The notes under the pieces: model-generated
Database searches by the model: none
The model's input: the letters and a program-made list of their open reading frames with translations, nothing else
Told to the model about the DNA's origin: nothing
Position numbers and translations under genes: made by a program
In this document: piece by piece, positions 50,036-58,635 of the stretch
How the letters are laid out: every line of letters starts with the position of its first letter
Position numbering within the stretch: the stretch's first letter is position 1
Origin: Pseudomonas mendocina
GTDB lineage: Bacteria > Pseudomonadota > Gammaproteobacteria > Pseudomonadales > Pseudomonadaceae
Assembly (NCBI RefSeq): GCF_003008615.1
Contig: NZ_CP027657.1
Span: 1,922,001 to 1,986,000, forward strand
Direction of reading: 5' to 3'
Length of the DNA stretch: 64,000 bases

Positions 50036-50800
50036 TCAGCCCAACAAACCTCGCATGATGAAATAGAGCAGTGACGGGCCGAGCAGGCAGCCAAGTGCGG
50101 TGTAGAAAGCAGCGGTCAGACAACCATAGGGCACCAGCTTCGGATCGGTCGCCGCCAGACCACCGGCCACACCGCTGGACGTGCCCATCAGACCACCGAA
50201 GATCACCGCGCTACGCGGATTGTTCAGGCCGATGTAGGGCGCAACGAAGGGAGTGGCGACCATCACCAGGATCGCCTTGATCAGGCCAGCGGCAATCGAC
50301 AGCGCCATGACGTCGGAGCTGGCACCGATCGCCGCACCAGTCACCGGGCCGACGATATAGGTCACCGCGCCAGCGCCAATGGTGGTCAGGCTGACCACGT
50401 CGGTGTAGCCGAAGGCCATGGCTACCGCCACGCCGGCGACGAAGGACGTCCCGACCCCGACGAACAGTGCCAACACCCCGGCGAAACCGGCGCGCTTGAG
50501 TTCCTCGACACTGACACCGAAGGCCGTGGCGACGATGGCGAAGTCGCGCAGCATGGCGCCGCCCAACAGCCCCAGACCGGCGAACAGGGGAATGTCCACC
50601 AGGCCCTTCTGGCCACCGGTGTAGACCCCGCCGATGTACGACAGCACCAGGCCGAGCAGGATGGCGATCGCCGAGCCGTGCAAACGGCCTTTGGTGAACT
50701 TGTCGGAGATCCAGTACGACAGCCACATGGTGACACCGATGATGGCGAAACCGCTGAGCATCCCGTAGCCGGAAATGACCTTCATGATGGATTCGTACAT
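50036..50800 (-). CDS. madM: Malonate transporter subunit MadM
   Basis: A 254-residue membrane protein with about eight hydrophobic segments: GMLSGFAIIGVTMWLSYWISDKFTKGRLHGSAIAILLGLVLSYIGGVYTGGQKGLVDIPLFAGLGLLGGAMLRDFAIVATAFGVSVEELKRAG is the conserved first half. MadL and MadM together form a sodium- or proton-coupled malonate carrier. The ATG at 50800 follows GGTGACTGCC; a GTG at 50809 overlapping the madL stop is the alternative. Confidence 0.9.
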   Translation of the reverse strand: MYESIMKVISGYGMLSGFAIIGVTMWLSYWISDKFTKGRLHGSAIAILLGLVLSYIGGVYTGGQKGLVDIPLFAGLGLLGGAMLRDFAIVATAFGVSVEELKRAGFAGVLALFVGVGTSFVAGVAVAMAFGYTDVVSLTTIGAGAVTYIVGPVTGAAIGASSDVMALSIAAGLIKAILVMVATPFVAPYIGLNNPRSAVIFGGLMGTSSGVAGGLAATDPKLVPYGCLTAAFYTALGCLLGPSLLYFIMRGLLG

Positions 50801-50805
50801 GGCAG

Positions 50806-51207
50806 TCACCGTGGCGCTTTAGTCAGGGAAGGGGCGATTTCGCTGTCGGACTTCTTTTGTCCGATCCGGCTCAGTACAGGCACCAGCGCGAAGCCGATAA
50901 CGACCGCGGAAGTACCGGCGAGAATCGCCATGGGGCCGCCACTGAGGGCACCGTAGACGTTCTGCTGGGCGGCCATGGCGACCACGATGGGAATGTAGAT
51001 GGCGCTCCAGAACTCCACGCCCTGTTCCGACTTGCCGGTGAACAGACCGCGTTTGCTCAGGTAACTGCCCAGAAAGATCAGCAGGATCATGGCGATGCCA
51101 ACACCACCGACGTTGGCGGGTACGCCGATGAGTTTGCCCAGCAGCTCTCCGATGAAGATGCCGGCCAGGGTGCAGATCGCCAGAAAGGCGACACCGTAGA
51201 TGATCAT
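50806..51207 (-). CDS. madL: Malonate transporter subunit MadL
   Basis: A 133-residue membrane protein with four hydrophobic segments. MIIYGVAFLAICTLAGIFIGELLGKLIGVPANVGGVGIAMILLIFLGSYL is the MadL N-terminus, and FWSAIYIPIVVAMAAQQNVYGALSGGPMAILAG follows. It works with MadM. GAGGACAACAATA precedes the ATG. It starts 62 bp after mdcH, a gap with no hairpin. Confidence 0.9.
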   Translation of the reverse strand: MIIYGVAFLAICTLAGIFIGELLGKLIGVPANVGGVGIAMILLIFLGSYLSKRGLFTGKSEQGVEFWSAIYIPIVVAMAAQQNVYGALSGGPMAILAGTSAVVIGFALVPVLSRIGQKKSDSEIAPSLTKAPR

Positions 51208-51269
51208 TATTGTTGTCCTCGTTTTACGTATCGAAGTTGTTGTTTTTGTGCTTCGGTAAACGCTACGGC

Positions 51270-52196
51270 TCAGCGGTCGCGGCTTACCTCCTGACGCAAC
51301 ATGGCGTCGAGTGTATCCAGACGTGCGCCCTCGAAGGCGATTGCCTGGCCGGCGTCGAAGACGCGCCGGGCGAGCCCGGTCAGCACGCCACCGGGGGGCA
51401 GTTCCAGGTGCAGGCGCACGCCGCGCTCATAGGCAGTGACGAGCGTGGCCTGCCAGTCGACGACGCGGCTCATGTTGTAAGCCAGGTCATCGCGCAGGGT
51501 TTCGGGATCACGGATCAGGCGCGCCGAGCTGCTGCTCAGGTAGCGCACCTGCGGTGCATGTAATTCGATGTTGGCAAAGGCCGCAGCCAACTCGCGCGCC
51601 GGGCCGTCGAGCAGCACACAGTGCGACGGCACGCTCATGGCCAGGCGCTTGGCCATACCGGCGCCGAGGGCACGGGCGCGTTCGGCCACAGCGGCCATGG
51701 CGGCATCGCTGCCGGCGATCACCAGCTGGGTTTCGGCGTTGATATTGCCCAGGTACACCGGGCCTTCGGCCTCGGCCAGCAGGCGTTCGATGCTGGCCTG
51801 GTCAAGGCCGAGGATGGCAGTCATGCCGTAGCCACTGGGGTAGGCGCGCTGCATCAGTTCGCCACGCAATGCGACCAGGCGCACGGCATCGGCGAAGTCC
51901 AGCACGTCGGCCACCACGGCGGCGGCATAGGCGCCAATGGACAATCCGGCGACATAGTCCGGACGATGCCCGCGCTCGCCGAGCAAGCGCGCGGCGGCGA
52001 CGCCGGCAATCAACAGGCAGAGCTGCACGGCACGCGTGCCTTGCAAGGCTTTGGCCGAATCCAGCAGGCGAACATCCTCGCCCAGCGCAGCGCTGGCTTG
52101 TTCCAGGCAGGCCTGCACCACCGGCGCGGCGGGCAATGCCTGAAGCATGCCGGGTTGCTGCGCACCCTGACCGGGGAAAGCCCAGAGCGTGCTCAC
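51270..52196 (-). CDS. mdcH: Malonate decarboxylase malonyl-CoA:ACP transacylase subunit
   Basis: A 308-residue malonyltransferase of the FabD fold. LWAFPGQGAQQPGM is the N-terminal motif and VAGLSIGAYAAAVVADVL holds the nucleophile Ser (GLSIG for the usual GHSxG). SVPSHCVLL carries the catalytic His. It loads malonyl onto the MdcC carrier to start the decarboxylation cycle. The GTG start at 52196 overlaps the mdcG stop (GTGA). Confidence 0.9.
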   Translation of the reverse strand: MSTLWAFPGQGAQQPGMLQALPAAPVVQACLEQASAALGEDVRLLDSAKALQGTRAVQLCLLIAGVAAARLLGERGHRPDYVAGLSIGAYAAAVVADVLDFADAVRLVALRGELMQRAYPSGYGMTAILGLDQASIERLLAEAEGPVYLGNINAETQLVIAGSDAAMAAVAERARALGAGMAKRLAMSVPSHCVLLDGPARELAAAFANIELHAPQVRYLSSSSARLIRDPETLRDDLAYNMSRVVDWQATLVTAYERGVRLHLELPPGGVLTGLARRVFDAGQAIAFEGARLDTLDAMLRQEVSRDR

Positions 52197-52828
52197 GCCG
52201 CCACCTGCTGCAGGTGCCAAGGGTCGCCAACCAGCAGCGGCCCGTTCTGGGTTTTCAGCAGGACGCGCGGCGCCTCGCTGGCCCACTCACGCAGCGCCAC
52301 GGCGCCGTATGGGGTTTCCAGCTGCAGATCGATACGCCCCGGTGCCTCATCCAGCACGCCACACAGCGCCCGCGCCCAGTCGCGCGGTAACTGCTGAGAG
52401 GCGCGCAGCGACAGGTCGAGATCGCTGTCCGGGTGTGCGGCGCTGATACCGCTGGCCAGCTCGAAACCCAGGCTACCGGTCACACCCCAGGCCAGGCCGA
52501 GGGCATCGAGACGCGGCGCCAGCAGGCTCAACGCCCGCAATGCCGGCCAGTGCGGCTGCGCGTGGCTGCGCCAGCGCCCAGCCCGCGCCACGGCCTGCGG
52601 GCTGACCAGACGACTGATCTCGCTCACACGCATCCAGGTGGCATACCGCTGTTCACGCACCACGCCGCGGATACCCACCGCGACCCAGCCGGATTCAGCC
52701 GGCGCACGGCGCACCACCACCGGCACATGCCCGCCCAGGGCGGCACGAGCCCAGGCCGGCGCCTCCTGCGGCAGGTGCTCGGGGCGCAGGCCCCAGAGCA
52801 GATCATGTGGACGGGGTGTGGGGTGCAT
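52193..52828 (-). CDS. mdcG: Malonate decarboxylase holo-ACP synthase (phosphoribosyl-dephospho-CoA transferase)
   Basis: A 211-residue nucleotidyltransferase-fold protein. LAWGVTGSLGFELASGISAAHPDSDLDLSLRA holds the G-S and D-x-D catalytic motif. HDLLWGLRP and WVAVGIRGVVREQRYATWM are typical MdcG segments. It attaches the 2'-(5''-phosphoribosyl)-3'-dephospho-CoA group to Ser of MdcC. The ATG at 52828 follows GGAGATTCACTCG. A repeat pair separates it from mdcE. Confidence 0.9.
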   Translation of the reverse strand: MHPTPRPHDLLWGLRPEHLPQEAPAWARAALGGHVPVVVRRAPAESGWVAVGIRGVVREQRYATWMRVSEISRLVSPQAVARAGRWRSHAQPHWPALRALSLLAPRLDALGLAWGVTGSLGFELASGISAAHPDSDLDLSLRASQQLPRDWARALCGVLDEAPGRIDLQLETPYGAVALREWASEAPRVLLKTQNGPLLVGDPWHLQQVAA

Positions 52829-52902
52829 CGAGTGAATCTCCGGGTTGTTGGAATTTCGCTTCTGGTTGCCGGTTTGCAACCGCCCTACAGCTGACCTCGG
52901 GC

Positions 52903-52967
52903 GTAGGGTGCGCCATGCGCACCGGGCCATAGGCGGATGTCGCTCTGGTGCGCACGGCGCACCCTAC
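52903..52967. repeat. Inverted GTAGGGTGCGC pair inside the malonate operon
   Basis: The arms at 52903-52923 and 52947-52967 match as complements in 20 of 21 bases (GTAGGGTGCGCC...) with a 23-bp spacer. It is the fullest copy of this extragenic family in the window. It lies between mdcE and mdcG and could lower expression of downstream genes. Confidence 0.75.
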
Positions 52968-52987
52968 GGTGGCCGTGCGCGACCTGT

Positions 52988-53800
52988 TCACCATTGCGCG
53001 CGCAAGGCCTCGCGCACCTTCGTGGAGGCCGCACGATTGGCGGCGCCCAGGCGGTTGCGCAGGTCACGCGGGCTGCCGGCGATATCGGCCAGGGCACGGC
53101 TCAGAGCGTCCTGCACACGGGCCAGATCGGCGGCCGTCGGCTGCGTCACCTGCTCCACGTCGAGCACCTCAGACAGCAGGCCGAGCGAGGCGTAGTTGTC
53201 CAGGTCGTAGGCCATCGGCGGCACGCTGGCGGCCAGCGCCTCCAGCTCGTCGACGCTGCGCAGGGTGATGCGCGCGGCCGCGGCCTTGCCCATGGCATGC
53301 ACCATCACCCCGGCATCGCGCAGGGCGATTAGGCGGTTGGCCTGGTAGCCGTGGGCGAGAAAGGCACCGGACATGGCCTTACCCACCAGCAGGCCGATCA
53401 CCGCATGCCCGGCCAGACGGGCACGGGCATAAGCGTCCACCGCGCCAGCCAGCGCCTGATGAATGCCATAGGCTTCCTCGCGGCGGCCATAGGCCTGGCT
53501 CGGCACGTCGACGATGGCGATCAGCGCCCGCTTGTGCGGGTTGTCGCGATCCGCCTCGATGGCCTCGTCGACCGCCTGCGCCAGGCCCCAGCCTTCGAGC
53601 AGGCCGACCTCGCCGTTGCGAGCGCGGGGGAAGGGATTGTTGGCATCGGCAATCACGGCGAGATAACGCACCGCCTGACCAGCCAGTTCGCCATCGGCTA
53701 CGCGCAGCGAGGCCGGCAAACCTGGTTGCGGTTGAGCAGCGCCGGCCAGGATCTGGAACCAGTGCAAGCCGCGTTGTTCCTGTGCAGTTGTCATGTTCAT
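52988..53800 (-). CDS. mdcE: Malonate decarboxylase gamma subunit
   Basis: A 270-residue crotonase-like carboxyltransferase subunit. VADANNPFPRARNGEVGLLEGWGLAQAVDEAIEAD and VDVPSQAYGRREEAYGIHQALAGAVDAYARARLAGHAVIGLLVGKAMSGAFLAHG are MdcE signatures. With MdcD it removes CO2 from malonyl-S-ACP. The ATG at 53800 overlaps the mdcD stop (ATGA), ensuring equal expression. Confidence 0.91.
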   Translation of the reverse strand: MNMTTAQEQRGLHWFQILAGAAQPQPGLPASLRVADGELAGQAVRYLAVIADANNPFPRARNGEVGLLEGWGLAQAVDEAIEADRDNPHKRALIAIVDVPSQAYGRREEAYGIHQALAGAVDAYARARLAGHAVIGLLVGKAMSGAFLAHGYQANRLIALRDAGVMVHAMGKAAAARITLRSVDELEALAASVPPMAYDLDNYASLGLLSEVLDVEQVTQPTAADLARVQDALSRALADIAGSPRDLRNRLGAANRAASTKVREALRAQW

Positions 53801-54648
53801 GCTCCCTGGTAGGCGCTGCGCACGGCAGCGGCATCGGCCTGGACGGCGGTGTCGACAGCGCGCAGGCGCTGCAGGAACCAGGCGTGGCGACGGCTGCGTT
53901 CCAGCGCGGGTTTCCCCTTGGCGAACAACCCGTGCAGCTCGCGGCAAATGGCGTCGACGTCATCACTCACGTAGCCATCGACCAGGCCACTGGCGTGACG
54001 CTGCTCGCCGCCGGTCAGACCCCAGATAAAGGGGCGGTCGCGCGAGTCGTATTCCTCCAGCCCGGCCTCCTGTTCGATCACCTGCGGGCCGTTGAGGCCC
54101 AGGCGCGCTTCGCGGGTCACCAGCAGATAGCTGCACAGCCCGGCAGCGATGGACATGCCGCCGAAGCAGCCGACCGGCCCGGCGACCAGACCGATTACCG
54201 GCTGGTACTGGCGTAGATCGACGATGGCGGCCTGGATCTCGGCGATAGCCGCCAGGCCCAGATTGGCTTCCTGCAGACGTACGCCACCGGTCTCCAGCAG
54301 CAACACGGCACGGGTCGGCGTGTCATTGCGGTTGTCTTCAGCCGCCAGCTCCAGGGCGCCGGCGATCTTCGCGCCGCCCACTTCGCCCAGGCTGCCGCCC
54401 TGGAAGACACCTTCGATGGCGATCACCACCGCAGGTTGGCCATCGAGCGTACCCTTGGCCACCACCACGCCGTCGTCGGCCTGGGGCACGATGCCCTGCT
54501 TGGGCAGCCAGGGCGACATCAGTTGGGCGAAGGGATCGAGCAGTTCGCGGAAGCTGCCGGCATCGAGCAGTGCCCGCGCACGCTCGCGGGCACCGAGTTC
54601 GGTGAAGCTGCGCTGCGCCAGCAGGCGCGCAATGTTTTGCTCAGCCAT
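53797..54648 (-). CDS. mdcD: Malonate decarboxylase beta subunit
   Basis: A 283-residue crotonase-fold subunit: MAEQNIARLLAQRSFTELGARERARALLD at the N-terminus and GGVRLQEANLGLAAIAEIQAAIVDLRQYQPVIGLVAGPVGCFGGMSIAAGLCSYLLVTREARLGLNGPQVIEQEAG in the core, with the oxyanion-type PVGCFGGM. It forms the decarboxylase with MdcE. It starts inside the end of mdcC (8-bp overlap). Confidence 0.92.
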   Translation of the reverse strand: MAEQNIARLLAQRSFTELGARERARALLDAGSFRELLDPFAQLMSPWLPKQGIVPQADDGVVVAKGTLDGQPAVVIAIEGVFQGGSLGEVGGAKIAGALELAAEDNRNDTPTRAVLLLETGGVRLQEANLGLAAIAEIQAAIVDLRQYQPVIGLVAGPVGCFGGMSIAAGLCSYLLVTREARLGLNGPQVIEQEAGLEEYDSRDRPFIWGLTGGEQRHASGLVDGYVSDDVDAICRELHGLFAKGKPALERSRRHAWFLQRLRAVDTAVQADAAAVRSAYQGA

Positions 54649-54940
54649 GGTTCAGTTCCTCCAGGCCTTGTTCCAGGCGCAGGCGCACCACACCCGGCGT
54701 GGCGCCGAAATCATGAATGGCGATGTTCAGTGCGGGCAGCTGCTGCTCGCGGAACATGCGCTCGAAAAGCAACTGCCAGCGCGGTGCGCTGCCGTTCACC
54801 GAGGTGATCACCTGGATCGCCAGGGTGCCGGCCTGGCCGGGTTCGAGCAGCACTTCCAGGTCGCCGGAGCCGACGCAGCCCACCAGCGCGCGGCCCTGGG
54901 CCGGTTGCCCGGCGGGAAATTCGAAGGACAGGGTTTCCAT
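54641..54940 (-). CDS. mdcC: Malonate decarboxylase acyl-carrier protein (delta)
   Basis: A 99-residue carrier. METLSFEFPAGQPAQGRALVGCVGSGDLEVLLEP contains S25 in VGSGD, matching the serine that carries the phosphoribosyl-dephospho-CoA group in the Klebsiella protein (recalled as Ser25). It shuttles acetyl and malonyl groups between MdcA, MdcH and MdcDE. Its start is 1 bp from the mdcB stop. Confidence 0.92.
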   Translation of the reverse strand: METLSFEFPAGQPAQGRALVGCVGSGDLEVLLEPGQAGTLAIQVITSVNGSAPRWQLLFERMFREQQLPALNIAIHDFGATPGVVRLRLEQGLEELNHG

Positions 54941-54941
54941 T

Positions 54942-55820
54942 TCACAGACTCCCAAGCTGCGCCGGCAGGTCATGCTGCAGGCGGTCGAGGAACAGGGTGG
55001 CGGCGAGCAGATCGGCAGCGCCGCCAGGCGAGGCGCGCAGGCGCAGCATGTCGCGCTCAAGATCGCGCAGCAGGCGGCGACCATCGAGGCTGGCGCAACC
55101 ACCAGCGGCGAGTACCGCGCGGGCGCCGCTCTGCATGCAGCTCAGCCCGGCCATGCCGGCGCGGTAGAGCACGCAGGTGTCGGCCAGCTGGGTCATGATC
55201 GCCAGCAGCGCATCGAGACGGGCGTTCTGCTCACCTGCACCGGCGGCACGGCTGCGCGCCAGTTGTGGCAGCGCCTGCTGGATCACCGCAGGGAAACCGA
55301 GCTGCGCCTCCTCGCGCGCCCCATGCACGCCGTACAGACGGCAAACCTGGGCACCATGACTATCGCCAGTGACGGGCGCAGCGCGGTCGTTGAGCAGGGC
55401 CAGACGCGCAGCGCGCAGGGCGACCTGTGCAGGCGCCAGCTCACTGGGATCCAGCGCGGCGGCAGCACTAAGCAACCCCAGCGCCCAGATCGCGCCACGA
55501 TGGGTGTTGACGCCGCCAGTGACGCGCAGCATCTCCACCTCGCCTTCGCGGCCGATGCGGCCGACGTCCTCGCGCAGTTGCAGGACGATCGCGCCGCGAT
55601 GCTGCGCGGCCTCGGCCATGGCCTTGAAGCTGGGCCACAGGGCCAGCGCCGAGGCGTGCATCAGGCCCAGGTGCAGGTCGGTGTGCGCGCCGCTACCACG
55701 ACGATCAACCAGCCCCGGCTTGGGCGACAGGTCGGCCTCGTCGATCAGGGCGTCGACGGCCAGGTCGGCCAGCCAGTCCCCTAATGAGAGCTGCGGCTGT
55801 AATGCCGTGAGTGCATTCAT
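54942..55820 (-). CDS. mdcB: Triphosphoribosyl-dephospho-CoA synthase
   Basis: A 292-residue protein of the CitG/MdcB family, which makes the prosthetic-group precursor from ATP and dephospho-CoA. Segments [39 protein letters not shown] (family [16 protein letters not shown]) and [17 protein letters not shown] are diagnostic. The ATG at 55820 shares one base with the mdcA stop (TGATG). Confidence 0.91.
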   Translation of the reverse strand: MNALTALQPQLSLGDWLADLAVDALIDEADLSPKPGLVDRRGSGAHTDLHLGLMHASALALWPSFKAMAEAAQHRGAIVLQLREDVGRIGREGEVEMLRVTGGVNTHRGAIWALGLLSAAAALDPSELAPAQVALRAARLALLNDRAAPVTGDSHGAQVCRLYGVHGAREEAQLGFPAVIQQALPQLARSRAAGAGEQNARLDALLAIMTQLADTCVLYRAGMAGLSCMQSGARAVLAAGGCASLDGRRLLRDLERDMLRLRASPGGAADLLAATLFLDRLQHDLPAQLGSL

Positions 55821-57481
55821 CACCAGCTCCTGAACTTGGCGGGCGGGTTGTACAGACCGCCCGACCACTCGACCAGCTCGGCGATGCTCTTGGCCGCGAG
55901 CAGTTCGCGGCTGGCATCGGTGCGGCGGATGCCGAGATCCTCGGGCAGCGCGATCAGCCCTTCACGGCGCATGCGTGCGGTTTCTTTCGGGTCATGGCGC
56001 AGGCCAATGGCGGTGACACCGGCGACCGCGGCGATCATTGCCTGGCGCTCTTCCAGGGTGCGTGCCTTGTACAGATAGGCGATGCCTTCTTCGGTGAGCA
56101 GGTGAGTGACGTCGTCGCCGTAGATCATGATCGGTGCCAGCGGCATGCCGACCTTCTTCGCCACGTCCACCGCATCGAGCTGCTCGACGAAGGTGGGTTT
56201 GCCGCCCTCCTGGAAGGTCTCGACCATCTGCACCACCAGCTTCTTGCCGCGTTCGAGCAGCGGCGCGTCGCTGTCGCCTGGGCGCATGTCCAGCCAGGCG
56301 GGTGTCGAGTGACGCCGTCCGCGCGGGTCATGGCCCATGTTCGGCGCGCCGCCGAAACCGGCCAGGCGGCCGCGGGTGACGGTGGAGGAATGGCCATCGC
56401 CGTCCACCTGCAGGGTGGCGCCGATAAACAGGTCGACCGCGTACTGCCCAGCCAGCTGGCACATCATGCGGTTGGAGCGCATGGAGCCGTCGCGGCCGGT
56501 GAAGAAAATGTCCGGGCGCTGGGCGATGTAGTTCTCCATGCCCAGCTCGGTGCCGAAGCAGTGCACGCTCTCCACCCAACCGGTCTCGATGGCCGGGATC
56601 AGCGTCGGGTGCGGGTTGAGCGTCCAGTTGCGGCAGATCTTGCCCTTCAGGCCCAGCGATTCACCGTAGGTCGGCAGGATCAACTCGATGGCGGCGGTGT
56701 TGAAGCCGATGCCATGGTTGAGCGACTGCACGTTGTGTTTTTCGTAGATGCCACGGATCGCCATCATCGCCATCAGCACGTGCACCGGCTTGATATGGCG
56801 CGGGTCACGGGTAAACAGCGGCTCGATGTAGAACGGCTTGTCGGCCACCACCACGAAGTCGACCCAGGAGGCGGGAATGTCCACCCGCGGCAGCTCGTCG
56901 ACGATCTCGTTGACCTGGAAGATCACGATGCCGTCGGAGAACGCGGTGGGCTCGACCAGCGCCGGGGTGTCCTCGGTGCTCGGGCCGGTGTAGATGTTGC
57001 CGTGGCGGTCAGCCTGGAAACCGGCGACCAGCGCGACGTTGGGGATCAGATCCACCAGCAGGCGTGAGTACAGCTCGATGTAGGTGTGGATAGCGCCGAC
57101 TTCCATCTGCCCGTCTTCGAGCAGTTGGCCGATGCGCAGGCTCTGTGGGCCAGCGAAGGAGAAGTCGAGCTTGCGCGCGATGCCACGCTCGAACAGATCG
57201 AGGTGCTCGGCACGGCTGACGCTGGGCATGATCATGTGCAGGTCATGCAGACGGCCGGGGTCGGCCTTGGCCAGCGAGCGGGAAAGGAAATCCGCCTGCT
57301 TCTGGTTGTTGCCTTCGAGCACCACACGATCGCCGGGGGCGATCAAGGCCTCGAGGGCCGCGACGATCTTGTCGCTGGGCAGTACCACGCCATCGGCGAG
57401 GTTGCGCACCTGATCGAGTCGCCGGGCTTTTTCAGCGCGACGACGCGACCACTGCGGCGGTGGGGATATTGTTGTTGTCAT
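55820..57481 (-). CDS. mdcA: Malonate decarboxylase alpha subunit (ACP transferase)
   Basis: A 553-residue subunit that exchanges acetyl for malonyl on the MdcC carrier. Characteristic stretches are [101 protein letters not shown] and [21 protein letters not shown]. Length matches the family. The ATG at 57481 follows GTGGAGTCTTCA; a GTG at 57493 is also in frame. It is the first gene of the operon mdcABCDEGH-madLM. Confidence 0.93.
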   Translation of the reverse strand: MTTTISPPPQWSRRRAEKARRLDQVRNLADGVVLPSDKIVAALEALIAPGDRVVLEGNNQKQADFLSRSLAKADPGRLHDLHMIMPSVSRAEHLDLFERGIARKLDFSFAGPQSLRIGQLLEDGQMEVGAIHTYIELYSRLLVDLIPNVALVAGFQADRHGNIYTGPSTEDTPALVEPTAFSDGIVIFQVNEIVDELPRVDIPASWVDFVVVADKPFYIEPLFTRDPRHIKPVHVLMAMMAIRGIYEKHNVQSLNHGIGFNTAAIELILPTYGESLGLKGKICRNWTLNPHPTLIPAIETGWVESVHCFGTELGMENYIAQRPDIFFTGRDGSMRSNRMMCQLAGQYAVDLFIGATLQVDGDGHSSTVTRGRLAGFGGAPNMGHDPRGRRHSTPAWLDMRPGDSDAPLLERGKKLVVQMVETFQEGGKPTFVEQLDAVDVAKKVGMPLAPIMIYGDDVTHLLTEEGIAYLYKARTLEERQAMIAAVAGVTAIGLRHDPKETARMRREGLIALPEDLGIRRTDASRELLAAKSIAELVEWSGGLYNPPAKFRSW

Positions 57482-57557
57482 TGAAGACTCCACGAGTTCC
57501 GCTGTCGTGGAGGCACATTAGGAGCGTGACCCTCTGGTCATCAATCAAGCAGCCAGC

Positions 57558-57586
57558 GCAATCGTTACGCCCAGGTTAACGATTGC
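57558..57586. promoter_or_regulatory. Palindrome before mdcA, candidate MdcR operator
   Basis: GCAATCGTTA (57558-57567) and TAACGATTGC (57577-57586) form a perfect 10-bp inverted repeat with a 9-bp gap, about 80 bp before the mdcA start. An interrupted dyad of this kind fits a LysR site. It abuts the end of the diguanylate cyclase gene and could alternatively be its terminator. Confidence 0.45.
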
Positions 57587-58558
57587 TCAAACACGGGCAT
57601 CCGCGGCATCGTCGAGAGTCGCGCGTGCGGGGGCCTTGGCCACTTCCAGCCGATCACGACCGCGTTGCTTGGCTTGGTAAAGCAGCTTGTCCACGGCGTT
57701 GAGGAAGTCCAACGGGCGGTCGTGCGCGCCCGGCACGATGGTGCCGACACCGAGGCTGATGGTGAGCAGGGAAGATACGGCAGAGCGCTCGTGGGCAATG
57801 CGCTGCTGGCGCACCTGCTGCCGGCAACGCTCGGCGATATGGCGAGCGGCGGCCTCGTCGGTCTCCGGCAGCACCAGTACGAACTCCTCGCCGCCGAAGC
57901 GCCCGACGAAATCCCGTGGCCGGCTGGCCGCGCGGCTCAAGGCCTGGCCGACGCTCTTCAGGCAGTCGTCGCCCTGGATATGGCCGTAGTGGTCGTTGAA
58001 CTGCTTGAAGTGATCGATATCCAGCAGGATCAGCGATAGCGGTTGCTGAGTGCGCTGGGCGTTGGCCCATTCGGTGGCCAGCACGCTGTCGAACATGCGC
58101 CGGTTGGCGACGCCGGTGAGGCCGTCCTTGTAGGAGTATTCCTCCAGCTGCTTCTGCAGGGTCAGCAGCTGCTCCTCGGTCTTCTTGCGCTCGCTGATGT
58201 CGAACATGAAACCGATCAGCGAGTCCACCTCGCCATTGTCGTCGCGTACCACGTGCACCACGTCGCGAATCCACACGTAATCGCCGGCAGCGGTCAGCGC
58301 ACGGTAGTCGGCTTCGTGGTCGACGCCGTTCTGCGACTGCGAGATGCAGAATTCCACCACCTTCTCGCGGTCGTCCGGGTGCATGCGCGTCGCCCAGTCC
58401 TCGGCGCTGATCCAGCTGGCCTGCGACCAGCCCAGCAGCGTCTCGATCTGCGGGCCGATGTAGGCGAAGGTCATGCTCTTCCAGTCGATCTTCCAGGGAA
58501 TCGCCCGGGTGGACTCCAGCAGGGTCTTGTACACCGCCTGATCAGTTACTTCGCTCAT
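57587..58558 (-). CDS. PAS-GGDEF diguanylate cyclase
   Basis: A 323-residue cytoplasmic protein. A PAS fold with PAC tail occupies about 10-130 (WKIDWKSMTFAYIGPQIETLLGW, DYRALTAAGDYVWIRDVVHVVRDDNGEVDSLIGFMFDISERK). The GGDEF domain occupies about 145-305 with the signature GGEEF at 222-226, DGLTGVANRR at 145-154 and an allosteric I-site RPRD at 213-216, five residues upstream as in product-inhibited cyclases. It should make c-di-GMP from GTP. GAGGTGGCGGGC precedes the ATG. It lies 77 bp after the PilJ-like exported protein, perhaps co-transcribed. Confidence 0.92.
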   Translation of the reverse strand: MSEVTDQAVYKTLLESTRAIPWKIDWKSMTFAYIGPQIETLLGWSQASWISAEDWATRMHPDDREKVVEFCISQSQNGVDHEADYRALTAAGDYVWIRDVVHVVRDDNGEVDSLIGFMFDISERKKTEEQLLTLQKQLEEYSYKDGLTGVANRRMFDSVLATEWANAQRTQQPLSLILLDIDHFKQFNDHYGHIQGDDCLKSVGQALSRAASRPRDFVGRFGGEEFVLVLPETDEAAARHIAERCRQQVRQQRIAHERSAVSSLLTISLGVGTIVPGAHDRPLDFLNAVDKLLYQAKQRGRDRLEVAKAPARATLDDAADARV

Positions 58559-58635
58559 GCCCGCCACCTCTGCCGACTAGCGCTTGGTTATAGCGCAAAA
58601 GTGAGTAGCCAAGGTGACGAGCCGGCGAATGGCTA

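Noticed and set aside
55811..57067. 418-residue plus-strand frame opposite mdcA
   Set aside because: Antisense shadow; mdcA is unmistakable on the other strand.
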